From NCBI GenBank assembly GCA_963848525.1, contig CAWKDZ010000004.1, forward strand, positions 94,735 to 158,734: a stretch of 64,000 nt of DNA. The letters run 5' to 3'. This DNA comes from JACCTU01 sp963848525 (lineage in GTDB: Bacteria; Actinomycetota; Thermoleophilia; Gaiellales; Gaiellaceae). The first letter of the stretch is position 1. The number at the start of each line of letters is the position of its first letter. Shown here in pieces: positions 17,181-24,871 of the stretch. Both the position numbers and the translations under genes were made by a program. The notes below the pieces were generated by a model. The model saw only the letters and a list, made by a program, of their open reading frames with translations. It was not told the DNA's origin and ran no database searches.

Positions 17181-18338
17181 CTACGCCGCGCGCAAGTGAC
17201 CGGTTTTCGCCGGGCCGAGGCGGGCGAGCACGAGCAGTCCCGACGCCGCGACCGCGCCGGCGACCAGGAAGGCGCCCTCGTAGCCGACGACTTCGGCGGC
17301 CGTTCCGAGCACGAACGCCCCCAAACCGAGCGCCGAGTCGACCGCCGCCCCGACCGCGCCGATCGCGGCGCTCCGCTCCGCTTCGGGCGTTCGCGCGATT
17401 GCGAGCAGCGTGACCGCGGGGTACGCGAGCGACTGCCCGATCGCGAAGACGACCGTCCCGACGAGCAGGCCGGCGGGCTCACCCCAGAGAGCTATCAGGG
17501 CGAGTCCGGCCGCGATCGTCACGCACGCTCCGGTCGCGGTCGAGCGCCCGCCGAAGCGGTCCGGGATCTTCCGCCCGAACGCGCGGACGAGCAGGACGAC
17601 GAGGCCGAAGAGCGCGTAGACGACGCCCGGGCGCACGCCGATCTCGCGCGCGTAGAGCGCGGCGAACGCGTTGAAGCCGCCGAAGCCGAGCAGCGCGAGC
17701 AGGAGCACGAGCGCGGGAGCGAGCGCCGAACGCGGCGGCAGGATCGTGCCGGCCGGCGGCCCCTCTCGGGCCGGCCGTGTCTCGGGAAGCGACAGCCCGA
17801 GCGCGGCGGCAACCGCCGCGCAGCCCGCGGCGGTCAGCCAGGCAAGCTCGAAGCGTCCGTCGTCCCCGATCAGGAGGTCGCCGAGGAACGGGCCGAAAGC
17901 GAGCCCGCCGTACGACGCGACGGTGACGAGGCTCATCGCCTCGCCGCGACGCGCTTCGGGCGCGAGATCGGCGACGACCGTGAACGACGCGATCACGACC
18001 GCGGCCTCGCCGCCGCCGACGAGGAGCCGGATCGCGGTCAGCGCCGCGAGCGGCGGCTCGAGCAGCAGCGCGAGGTACCCGACGACCATCACGAGCGCGC
18101 CCGTGACGAGCACGACGCGGCGGCCGCGGCGGTCGGCGATGCGACCGCTCAGCGGGCTGAACAGCACCGCGGTCACGCTCGCCGCCCCGACCGCGACCCC
18201 GATCGCGAAGTCGCGCGCCGCGAGCTCGTCGCGGGCGTAGAGCGGGACGGCGAGGAGGATGATCCCGAACGCGACGAACGCGGCCAGCGTCGCCAGCCAG
18301 ACGCGCACGTAGGCGCCGGTGACGATGCGCTCGGCCAT
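17181..18338 (-). CDS. MFS transporter
   Basis: A 385 aa membrane protein with twelve hydrophobic helices in two halves. The loop between helices 2 and 3 carries GRIADRRGRRVVL, the signature of the major facilitator superfamily, and a weaker copy GRKIPDRFGGRS lies in the second half. LPETRPAREG marks the central cytoplasmic loop. It probably exports a drug-like or small organic compound with proton exchange. It lies alone between a divergent small gene and a reverse secreted-protein gene. Confidence 0.87.
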   Translation of the reverse strand: MAERIVTGAYVRVWLATLAAFVAFGIILLAVPLYARDELAARDFAIGVAVGAASVTAVLFSPLSGRIADRRGRRVVLVTGALVMVVGYLALLLEPPLAALTAIRLLVGGGEAAVVIASFTVVADLAPEARRGEAMSLVTVASYGGLAFGPFLGDLLIGDDGRFELAWLTAAGCAAVAAALGLSLPETRPAREGPPAGTILPPRSALAPALVLLLALLGFGGFNAFAALYAREIGVRPGVVYALFGLVVLLVRAFGRKIPDRFGGRSTATGACVTIAAGLALIALWGEPAGLLVGTVVFAIGQSLAYPAVTLLAIARTPEAERSAAIGAVGAAVDSALGLGAFVLGTAAEVVGYEGAFLVAGAVAASGLLVLARLGPAKTGHLRAA

Positions 18339-18411
18339 CCGGCGAGCCTAGACGAGCGTTCTCACATCCAGCTTCCGCCTACTCGGGTGCGAACCGTGCT
18401 ACAACCGTGCG

Positions 18412-18768
18412 GTGGCCGCCCTCGAGGACAGGTACGCCCGCCAGGCTCGGAACGAGGCCTTGCTCCGCGAGGTGAACGAGCGGATCGCCGACCTCGGCGA
18501 CTCGGCGGAGGCGTGGTCCCCGGGCGGCATGGTCGAGTTCATGTGCGAGTGCGGTGTCGAGGGCGGTTGCGGCGAGCGCGTGCGGATGCCGCTGCACGTG
18601 TACGAGTCGGTGCGCGCGCAGGACGATCGCTTCGCCGTCACGCCCGGCCACGAGACGCCCGAGCTCGAAACTGCGGTCGAGTGGTCCGACGACTACGTGA
18701 TCGTCGACAAGGTGCCCGCCGCCGAGCCGCTGGTCGAGGACGACCCGCGCGGCGCGCCGTCGCACTGA
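18412..18768 (+). CDS. Small Cys-containing conserved protein
   Basis: A 118 aa soluble protein starting at GTG 18412. The N-terminus is an acidic-basic helix (RYARQARNEALLREVNERI), followed by a cysteine cluster FMCECGVEGGCGERV (about residues 43-57) that could hold a zinc ion, then FAVTPGHETPELE and DDYVIVDK. From memory, proteins of this pattern occur repeatedly in actinobacteria without known function. It is divergent from the MFS gene. Confidence 0.6.
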   Translation: MAALEDRYARQARNEALLREVNERIADLGDSAEAWSPGGMVEFMCECGVEGGCGERVRMPLHVYESVRAQDDRFAVTPGHETPELETAVEWSDDYVIVDKVPAAEPLVEDDPRGAPSH

Positions 18769-18814
18769 CGATCCGGGAGAGCCGGGCCGGGACGTAGCGT
18801 TGTAGGGTCCGCGC

Positions 18815-18913
18815 GTGGCGAGGGGTCTGCGGTCGGAGCTCGTCGGCAACCGGCTGGCGCTCGTCGGGGCGATCGCGACGGCTGTGATCCTGTGGCGCCG
18901 TCGACCCCGATAG
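18815..18913 (+). CDS. Possible small membrane peptide (32 aa)
   Basis: GTG 18815 to TAG 18911-18913 encodes a short peptide with a basic start, one hydrophobic stretch (LALVGAIATAVILW) and an Arg-rich end, the form of a single-span membrane microprotein. It lies 46 bases after the previous stop and 10 before the next start. The ribosome binding site is weak, so it may be chance. Confidence 0.3.
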   Translation: MARGLRSELVGNRLALVGAIATAVILWRRRPR

Positions 18914-18923
18914 AACTCCCGGG

Positions 18924-19289
18924 GTGAACGCTTTCCGCGACCTCTCCGAGCTCGATCCGAAGCGGGTGTGGGAAGGAATCCACGCGCGCATGGTCGCTGG
19001 CGAGCGCCTGTCGCTCGCGGTCGTGGAGCTCGACGCCGGAGCCATCGTTGCCGAGCACAAGCACGAGCACGAGCAGCTCGGCGTCTGCCTGCGGGGCTCG
19101 ATGCGCTTCCGGGTGGGCGACGAGACGCGCGACGTTGAGCCCGGCGACACGTGGACGATCCCGTCGAACGTCCCGCACGAGGCGACCGCAGGACCCGACG
19201 GCGCGGTCGTGATCGACGTGTTCGCGCCCGTGCGCGAGGACTGGGTGTCTCTCGCGTCGGCCGAGCCGCGGCCGCCGCGCTGGCCGTAG
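18924..19289 (+). CDS. Cupin domain protein
   Basis: A single small cupin of 121 aa. The metal motif HKHEHEQLGVCLRG is at about residues 46-59 and the second motif PSNVPHEATAG at about 84-94, so His and Glu ligands are in place. Small cupins of this kind sense or bind small ligands, or act as dioxygenases; nothing here decides which. Start GTG 18924. It converges on the cold-shock-domain gene with seven bases between stops. Confidence 0.8.
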   Translation: MNAFRDLSELDPKRVWEGIHARMVAGERLSLAVVELDAGAIVAEHKHEHEQLGVCLRGSMRFRVGDETRDVEPGDTWTIPSNVPHEATAGPDGAVVIDVFAPVREDWVSLASAEPRPPRWP

Positions 19290-19296
19290 GCCCTCC

Positions 19297-19551
19297 CTAG
19301 CGGGAGCCGCGCCTGCGGGCGCGCCGGGGAGCGATCTCCTCGACGACTCGTGTGTCGCGGGCGTGACGGCCGTCGGGACCGTCCGCGACGTCGAACTCGA
19401 CGACGCGGCCCGCGCACGGGCCGACAGGCGGCGACTCGGCGAAGCCGGGGCCGTCGACGTAAAGCCGCTCGCCCTCGTCGGTTTCGATGAAGCCGTGGCC
19501 CTTCTCCTCGTTGAACCAGAGGAGCTTGCCGCGGGACCTGACGATGCTCAC
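19297..19551 (-). CDS. Cold-shock-domain RNA-binding protein
   Basis: An 84 aa protein from GTG 19551, which overlaps the stop of the IF-1 gene (GTGA). Residues 6-25 read GKLLWFNEEKGHGFIETDEG, the RNP1 region of a cold-shock OB-fold, but the rest diverges from CspA: RLYVDGPGF replaces the RNP2 FVHH segment and the C-terminus is arginine-rich (APRRARRRGSR). It should bind single-stranded RNA or DNA. Translation is coupled to IF-1, so it probably acts in the same process. Confidence 0.78.
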   Translation of the reverse strand: MSIVRSRGKLLWFNEEKGHGFIETDEGERLYVDGPGFAESPPVGPCAGRVVEFDVADGPDGRHARDTRVVEEIAPRRARRRGSR

Positions 19552-19769
19552 GAGAGTCTGTAAACGATGCGCCCGCGAGCGAGGTCGTACGTCGACAGCT
19601 CGATCCTGACGCGATCGCCCGGGTTGATCCGGATCCGGAATCGCTTCATCCGTCCGGCCATGTAGCCGAGCGTCTCGTGTCCGTTGTCGAGCTGGATGCG
19701 GTACATCCTGTTGCGGAGGGCTTCTGTGACCTCGCCCTCCATCTCGATCTTGGCTTCCTTCTCGGCGAT
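19548..19769 (-). CDS. infA: Translation initiation factor IF-1, likely AUC start
   Basis: The OB-fold of IF-1 is clear: EGEVTEALRNRMYRIQLDNG, then GRMKRFRIRINPGDRVRIEL and YDLARGRIVYR. From the first ATG (19742) the protein is 64 aa and lacks the usual N-terminus. Nine codons upstream, ATC at 19769-19767 opens IAEKEAKIE, which aligns with the normal IF-1 start and gives 73 aa, the family length. AAAGGAG lies five bases before it, while the ATG has no well-spaced site. AUC initiation or a base error (ATG to ATC) is inferred. IF-1 binds the ribosomal A site during initiation. Confidence 0.85.
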   Translation of the reverse strand: MAEKEAKIEMEGEVTEALRNRMYRIQLDNGHETLGYMAGRMKRFRIRINPGDRVRIELSTYDLARGRIVYRLS

Positions 19770-19774
19770 AGCCG

Positions 19775-19781
19775 CTCCTTT
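19775..19781 (-). promoter_or_regulatory. Ribosome binding site that sets the IF-1 start
   Basis: AAAGGAG read on the reverse strand, five bases before ATC 19769. Its spacing fits ATC and is far too long for ATG 19742, so it decides the start. Confidence 0.6.
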
Positions 19782-19788
19782 CGGGTGA

Positions 19789-19816
19789 GGTCGTGGCCGC
19801 CGAAGCGGCCACGACC
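19789..19816 (-). terminator. Hairpin with UUCG loop between csp and infA
   Basis: A perfect 12-bp stem GGTCGTGGCCGC closed by TTCG in the transcript, 11 bases after the CspA-type stop and 8 bases before the IF-1 ribosome binding site. It could terminate or attenuate csp transcription, or protect the csp 3' end. No U-tract follows, so readthrough into infA is possible. Confidence 0.6.
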
Positions 19817-19826
19817 TGGATTCGAA

Positions 19827-20033
19827 CTAACCGACCGCGACGACGTTGGTCGCCTCGGGGCCCTTCGCGCCTTCGCGCGACTCGAACTCGACCTTCGCAC
19901 CCTCGGTCAGGCTCTTGAAGCCGTCACCGGCAATGTTGCTGTGGTGGACAAAGAGATCCTTGCCCCCGTCCTCGGGGGCGATGAAGCCGTATCCCTTGCT
20001 GTCGTTGAACCACTTCACGGTTCCGCTTGCCAT
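19827..20033 (-). CDS. cspA: Cold shock protein, CspA family
   Basis: A 68 aa protein of standard length: GTVKWFNDSKGYGFIAP (RNP1) and KDLFVHHSNI (RNP2), ending in ATNVVAVG. It binds single-stranded RNA and melts structure, aiding translation in the cold. ATG 20033 has a strong site, GGGAGGTG, eight bases upstream followed by a T-rich spacer. The 118-base region upstream contains a GC/AT mix with short inverted repeats (CGTTCACGAACG), which may form a structured leader. It heads the csp-infA-CSD run. Confidence 0.95.
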   Translation of the reverse strand: MASGTVKWFNDSKGYGFIAPEDGGKDLFVHHSNIAGDGFKSLTEGAKVEFESREGAKGPEATNVVAVG

Positions 20034-20151
20034 AGAAAAAACACCTCCCTTACTCGTTCACGAACGGGTAGGAAGGCGCAGAAGCGCGAACCGAACTCGC
20101 TCTAGATCTGTGACCCCACGGTAGCAGGGATACCGCGACAATTGACCGGAC

Positions 20152-21789
20152 GTGCAGGAGAGTCGCGACCTCGAGCTAGGGCGCCAGGCCTTTGCCCGGC
20201 GCTCTTGGGCAGACGCCCACGCATCGTTGTCAGCGGCGGATCGGGCGGCGCCGCTCGAAGTGGAGGATCTCGAGCGGCTCGCGACCGCGGCCTCGCTGAT
20301 TGGGCGCGCTGACGAGAACGAGGCGCTGCTGGAGCGCATTCACCGCGTCCACCTCGATGCCGGTGACTCGCTCGGCGCCGCGCGCGCCGCCGGCTGGCTC
20401 GGCATGAATCTCGCGTCGCGCGGAGAGATCGGGCCCGCCGGGGGCTGGTTCGGCCGCGCCCACCGCCTCGTCCAGTCCGAGCAGGGCGACCACGTCGAGC
20501 AGGGCTGGCTGCAGATGCCTACCGCTTTCCAGCGTCTCGCGGCCGGTGAGCTGGACGCCGCGTTCGCCGCCGGCGACGAAGCCGCCGCCGTCGCTCAACG
20601 GTTTCGAGACGCGGACCTTCTTGCGCTCGCGTTGCAGTTCCAGGGAATCGTCCGAGTCCAGCAAGGGCGGCTGCCCGAGGGGCTCGCGCTCTTGGACGAG
20701 GCGATGGTTGGGGTGACCGCGGGAGAGGTCTCGCCGTTCGTCACCGGGATCGTCTACTGCGGCGTGATCGCGTGCTGCGAAGAGGCGTTCGATGCCCGCA
20801 GGGCTCAAGAGTGGACGAACGCGCTCACGCAGTGGTGGGAGGAACAGCCCCAGCTCGTGGCGTTCACCGGCCGGTGCCTCACGCACCGCGCCGGGATCAT
20901 GCAGCTGCACGGCGCGTGGGGCGACGCGCTCGAGGCGGCGCAGTTCGCGCGCGAGCGCTGCGAGCAGGCGATGAACCGCGCCGCGACCGGGCAGGCGCTC
21001 TACCAGCAGGGTGAGCTCCATCGCCTGCAGGGCAACACCGATTCGGCTGAGGCGGCGTATCGCGAGGCGAGCCGCTACGGGCGCGAGCCGCAACCTGGGC
21101 TCGCCCTGCTGCGGCTCCAGCAGGGAAACGTCGCTGCGGCCGCCGCCGCGATCCGTCGCGTCGCCGGCGAGGCGACCCAGCCGATGCATCGCGCCGGGCT
21201 GCTGCCCGCGTACGCCGAGATCATGCTCGCGTCGGGGGACGTGGAGCAGGCGCGCGCCGCCTCGAGCGAGCTCGCCGAGACTGCCGAGACCAGCGTGAGC
21301 CCGATGCTGAGCGCGATCGCCGCGCAGGTCCGCGGCGCAGTCGACCTCGCCGAGGGCGACGCACGCGCCGCCCTCGCTTCATTGCGTCACGCGGCTAAGT
21401 TCTGGCAGGAGCTCAACGCCCCCTACGAAGCGGCACGCGTCCAGGTGCTCCTCGGCCTGGCGTGCCGCGCGCTCGGCGACGACGACTCCGCGGCTTTGGA
21501 ACTGGACGCGGCGCGCGCGGTCTTCGAGCAGCTGGGCGCGGCTCCGGACCTCGCGCGAGTGGACAAGTTGGTCGGGAGCTCCGGGACTGCGGACACGCAC
21601 GGGCTGACGGCGCGCGAGCTCGAGGTGCTTCGCCTGGTCGCGACGGGGAAGACGAACCGGGAGATCGCCGAGGCTCTCGTCGTCAGCCAGCACACGGTCG
21701 CCCGCCACGTGCAGAACATCTGCCGCAAGCTGGACGTCTCCTCGCGCACTGCCGCCACCGCGTTCGCGTTCGAGCACCAGCTCGTGTAG
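20152..21789 (+). CDS. LuxR family regulator with TPR-like sensor region
   Basis: The 545 aa protein starts at GTG 20152. Residues 1-460 are alanine-rich helical repeats of TPR type (for example AAGWLGMNLASRGEIGPAGGWF, QALYQQGELHRLQGNTDSAEAAY). The C-terminal 60 residues are a LuxR/GerE helix-turn-helix: LTARELEVLRLVATGKTNREIAE and VSQHTVARHVQNICRKL. There is no AAA or STAND ATPase domain, so it is smaller than MalT types. It precedes the flavin monooxygenase gene in the same direction with 92 bases between, a good candidate target. Confidence 0.87.
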   Translation: MQESRDLELGRQAFARRSWADAHASLSAADRAAPLEVEDLERLATAASLIGRADENEALLERIHRVHLDAGDSLGAARAAGWLGMNLASRGEIGPAGGWFGRAHRLVQSEQGDHVEQGWLQMPTAFQRLAAGELDAAFAAGDEAAAVAQRFRDADLLALALQFQGIVRVQQGRLPEGLALLDEAMVGVTAGEVSPFVTGIVYCGVIACCEEAFDARRAQEWTNALTQWWEEQPQLVAFTGRCLTHRAGIMQLHGAWGDALEAAQFARERCEQAMNRAATGQALYQQGELHRLQGNTDSAEAAYREASRYGREPQPGLALLRLQQGNVAAAAAAIRRVAGEATQPMHRAGLLPAYAEIMLASGDVEQARAASSELAETAETSVSPMLSAIAAQVRGAVDLAEGDARAALASLRHAAKFWQELNAPYEAARVQVLLGLACRALGDDDSAALELDAARAVFEQLGAAPDLARVDKLVGSSGTADTHGLTARELEVLRLVATGKTNREIAEALVVSQHTVARHVQNICRKLDVSSRTAATAFAFEHQLV

Positions 21790-21881
21790 CACCCGCGTGG
21801 TCAGAAATGACCACGCCCGGTCGCCAAAGTTGGCGGATCCGCGCGATGCGCGACTGACGTTGTGCCTCGTAGCTTGGGCCC

Positions 21882-22997
21882 ATGGAGAGCTTCGAGACGA
21901 TCGTCATCGGCGGCGGCCAGGCGGGCCTCACCGCCGGCTACTACCTGAAGCAGCAAGGCCGCCCGTTCGTGATCCTCGACGCGAACGAACGAGTCGGCGA
22001 CGCCTGGCGCAACCGCTGGGACTCGCTCCGCCTGTTCACGCCCGCGACCTTCAGCGCGCTGCCGGGTCTGCCGATCGCCGCGCCGGCCTGGTCGTACCCG
22101 ACGAAGGACGAGCTGGCCGACTATCTCGAGCAGTACGCTTCGCACTTCGAGCTGCCGGTGCGCAGCGGAGTACGTGTCGACGGTCTCACGAGGGTTAACG
22201 GTCAGTTCGTCGCCACGTCCGCCGCAGATCGCTTCGAAGCGGAGAACGTGGTCGTCGCGACGGGTGCGCATCACATCCCGAAGCTCCCGGACTTCGCGGC
22301 CGAGCTCGATCCCAGGATCGTGCAACTCCACTCGCACGACTACCGGTCGCCTGCGCAGCTCCACGAGGGCGACGTCCTCCTCGTCGGCGCCGGGAACTCG
22401 GGCGCCGAGCTCGCCGTGGAGCTGGCCCGTACGCATCGCGTCGCGCTCGCGGGGCCGAGCACCGGGCAGGTTCCAGCACCGCACGGGACGCTCCGGGCAC
22501 GCCTCGGCTTCCGGGTCTTCCGGTTCCTCGGTCATCACGTGCTGAGAGTGGACACTGCGATCGGCCGCAAGGCCGGGCCGAAGCTCGCGCACAAGGGAGC
22601 GCCGTTGATCAGGACCAGGAAGAAGGACCTCCTCGAGGCCGGCGTCGAACGCCTGTCACGGGTCGTGCGCGTGCGCGACGGACTGCCAGTGCTCGAGGAC
22701 GACCGCGTGCTCGACGTCGCGAACGTCGTCTGGTGCACGGGGTTCAGGACGGACTTCGGCTGGATCGATCTACCGGTCTTCGATGAAGACGGGCAACCGC
22801 GGCACTACCGCGGCGTCGTCGACTCGGAGCCGGGGCTCTACTTCCTCGGACTCGTGTTCCAGTACTCGTTCTCGTCCGACGTGCTGCCCGGCCGGGGACG
22901 CGACGCGCGGTACATCGCGAAGCACATCGCGTCGCGAGTCAGCGAGACGGTCGGGGCGCAGCCTCGGCGCGTGGCGTACTCGGCTACGCGTTCCTGA
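21882..22997 (+). CDS. Flavin-containing monooxygenase-like NAD(P)/FAD oxidoreductase
   Basis: A 371 aa two-dinucleotide-domain protein: FAD motif IGGGQAG at residues 9-15, NADPH motif VGAGNSGAE at about 168-176, and VVVATGAHHIPKLP between them. A partial FxGxxxHxxxY-type region (IVQLHSHDYRSPAQL) is seen, as in class B monooxygenases. It would oxygenate a small nucleophile or ketone. LuxR regulators beside such enzymes are common in actinobacteria, so the pair probably forms one control unit. The tail overlaps the convergent aminotransferase by 14 bases. Confidence 0.85.
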   Translation: MESFETIVIGGGQAGLTAGYYLKQQGRPFVILDANERVGDAWRNRWDSLRLFTPATFSALPGLPIAAPAWSYPTKDELADYLEQYASHFELPVRSGVRVDGLTRVNGQFVATSAADRFEAENVVVATGAHHIPKLPDFAAELDPRIVQLHSHDYRSPAQLHEGDVLLVGAGNSGAELAVELARTHRVALAGPSTGQVPAPHGTLRARLGFRVFRFLGHHVLRVDTAIGRKAGPKLAHKGAPLIRTRKKDLLEAGVERLSRVVRVRDGLPVLEDDRVLDVANVVWCTGFRTDFGWIDLPVFDEDGQPRHYRGVVDSEPGLYFLGLVFQYSFSSDVLPGRGRDARYIAKHIASRVSETVGAQPRRVAYSATRS

Positions 22998-24189
22998 CGA
23001 CGAGCGACGCGAGCCGCTCGACGCCTTCCTCGATCCGAGCGGCGTCGACCATGCTGAACGAGAGGCGAACGTTGTCGGCTCCGCGGCCGTCGGGGAAGAA
23101 CAGCGTGCCGGGGACGATGCCGACACCGATGTCGACCGCCCGCTTGGCCAGGTCGGTCGCCTCGGTGCCGGGCAGCGTCAGCCAGGAGAAGAAGCCGCCG
23201 CGCGGGACCGTCCAGCGCGCATCAGGCGGCAGGCAACGCTTCAGCGCCGTGAGCATGCGCTCGCACTTGCGCTGATAGAGCGCACGCGACCGCGCGAGCT
23301 GCTCCTCGATCCAGCCGCGGCGCACGTACTCCTCGAAGAGCCGCTGTCCGAGCGCACCGGCGCACTGGTCGGTGTTCTGCTTCGCATTGACGAGCTGCGC
23401 CGAGATCTCGGCCGGACCGACCGCCCAGCCGAGCCGGACGCCCGGGAAGAACGTCTTCGATGTCGTGCCGAGTTGAACCGTGACGTCCGGTCCCATGCTC
23501 CAGAGGCTCGGCAGCGCGGTGCCCTCGAACCCGAGCTCCCGGTACGCGACGTCCTCGGCGATCAGGAACCCGTACCGCCGCGCGAGCTCGACGAGGAGCT
23601 CGCGCCGCTCGGTCGACATGCCGACGCCGGCGGGGTTCTGGTGGTCGGGGATCGCGTAGACGAGCTTCGGGCGCAAGCCGGTGCTCAGGCGCCGCTCGAG
23701 CGCGTCGACCTCGAGCCCGTGGTCGTCGATCGGCACGGCGACGACGTCGGCCTCGAAGCCGCGGAAGGCCATGATCGCCCCGAGGTAGGTCGGGGCCTCC
23801 ACCACCACGGGGTCGCCGCGGTCGAGGAACGTCTTCGACACGAGCTCGAGCGCCTCGATCGCGCCGCTCGTGATCAGGAGCTCGCTGTCCGCAGGTCGGC
23901 GCCCCTGCGTCGTCTCGAGCCGCTCCGCGAGAGCTTCGAGCGCTCCAGGCAATCCGCGCGTCGGCGCGTACTGGAACGCGCTCGCTTCGGTCGTCGTCGC
24001 GAATTCGGCGAGCAGCGCGGCTGCGCGCTCGCGTGGGAACGTCTCGGGGTCCGGGAATCCGCCCGCGAACGAGATCAGGTCCGGGACGCCGAGCAAAGAG
24101 AGGATCGCTGCGATTCCCTCGCCGACGTCGGCACTCGCTCGGGCGGCGAAGAGCTCCTCCCACCGGCGCGTCTCCGGCGTGACGGCCAC
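22984..24189 (-). CDS. PLP-dependent aminotransferase, class I/II (LysN/MocR-core type)
   Basis: A 401 aa fold-type I enzyme. The PLP lysine is Lys245 in TTSKTFFPGVRLGW, the carboxylate-binding arginine is in NVRLSFS near residue 382, and IPDHQNPAG and EDVAYRELGF are conserved PLP contacts. DLISFAGGFPDPETFP near the start is typical of the 2-aminoadipate aminotransferase group. There is no N-terminal GntR domain, so it is an enzyme rather than a MocR regulator. The amino acid handled is not evident. Confidence 0.9.
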   Translation of the reverse strand: MAVTPETRRWEELFAARASADVGEGIAAILSLLGVPDLISFAGGFPDPETFPRERAAALLAEFATTTEASAFQYAPTRGLPGALEALAERLETTQGRRPADSELLITSGAIEALELVSKTFLDRGDPVVVEAPTYLGAIMAFRGFEADVVAVPIDDHGLEVDALERRLSTGLRPKLVYAIPDHQNPAGVGMSTERRELLVELARRYGFLIAEDVAYRELGFEGTALPSLWSMGPDVTVQLGTTSKTFFPGVRLGWAVGPAEISAQLVNAKQNTDQCAGALGQRLFEEYVRRGWIEEQLARSRALYQRKCERMLTALKRCLPPDARWTVPRGGFFSWLTLPGTEATDLAKRAVDIGVGIVPGTLFFPDGRGADNVRLSFSMVDAARIEEGVERLASLVVRNA

Positions 24190-24204
24190 GCCGCCGACTC
24201 TAGC

Positions 24205-24228
24205 GTCCGCGAAGCGCGTGCCGCGGAC
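24205..24228 (-). terminator. Weak hairpin after the second cNMP gene
   Basis: GTCCGCG and CGCGGAC form a seven-bp stem with a ten-base loop, between the stop of the cyclic-nucleotide-binding gene and the aminotransferase start. Moderate stem, no U-tract. Confidence 0.35.
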
Positions 24229-24250
24229 GACGCGAGAGAAGGGGCGTGAG

Positions 24251-24727
24251 CTACGCCACCGAGCGCGTGTCCAGTTCGCGGAGACGAGCGGCGAGCGTGC
24301 TCAGAAGCTCACGCGCGATCCGCGGCTCGCGGTCGAGCAGCTGCGCGAACGCGCGTCGCGGGATTCGCATCGTCTGCAGCTCGCCGGTCGAGCGGACGGT
24401 CGCCGATCGCGGCCCGCCGTCGAGCAGCGCGATCTCGCCGAAGTAGTCGCCCTTGCGCAGGACGCGCCTGCGCGAGCGGCCGAAGACCGCACCGCGGCCC
24501 GCGAGGATGACGTAGAAACCGTCTGCGACGTCCCCGGCCTGCACGACGACGCTGTTCGGCTCGAAGACTCTGACCTCGGCAAGTGCTGCGATCTTCCGCA
24601 GGCGTCGCTTGCCGACGTTCGCGAAGAGCGGAAGGCCGACGAGCACGTCGACCCAGTCCTGGACGGTGGGCCGGTCCCAGTCGCGCTTCAGCGCGGCCGG
24701 AAGCGTCGCTTCAGGGCTGGCAACCAT
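24251..24727 (-). CDS. Cyclic nucleotide-binding domain protein, paralogue
   Basis: From ATG 24727, with GAGGAGGAA a few bases upstream, the product is 158 aa, exactly the length of the paralogue at 7176-7652; the frame is open for 18 more codons upstream but lacks such a site. It shares DRPT..DW..VL..LPLFA, DGFYVILAGR, GDYFGEIALLDGG-RSAT and GELQTM..PRR.F. It is a single cNMP beta-roll with no effector domain. A mobile receptor for a cyclic nucleotide, acting through a partner, is the simplest reading. Confidence 0.85.
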   Translation of the reverse strand: MVASPEATLPAALKRDWDRPTVQDWVDVLVGLPLFANVGKRRLRKIAALAEVRVFEPNSVVVQAGDVADGFYVILAGRGAVFGRSRRRVLRKGDYFGEIALLDGGPRSATVRSTGELQTMRIPRRAFAQLLDREPRIARELLSTLAARLRELDTRSVA

Positions 24728-24871
24728 TGTTCCTCCTCTGTTGTTCGTGGCGCCCGGAGCCGCGGCGGGCTCGGCGCGCACTTCTACTGATTACTAGACG
24801 CGCGAGCCGAGTGATTTCTTCCCTCGGGAGTCGGCCGCAGGCGCGCCTCGTCGCGGCGCTACGCTCGCCAC

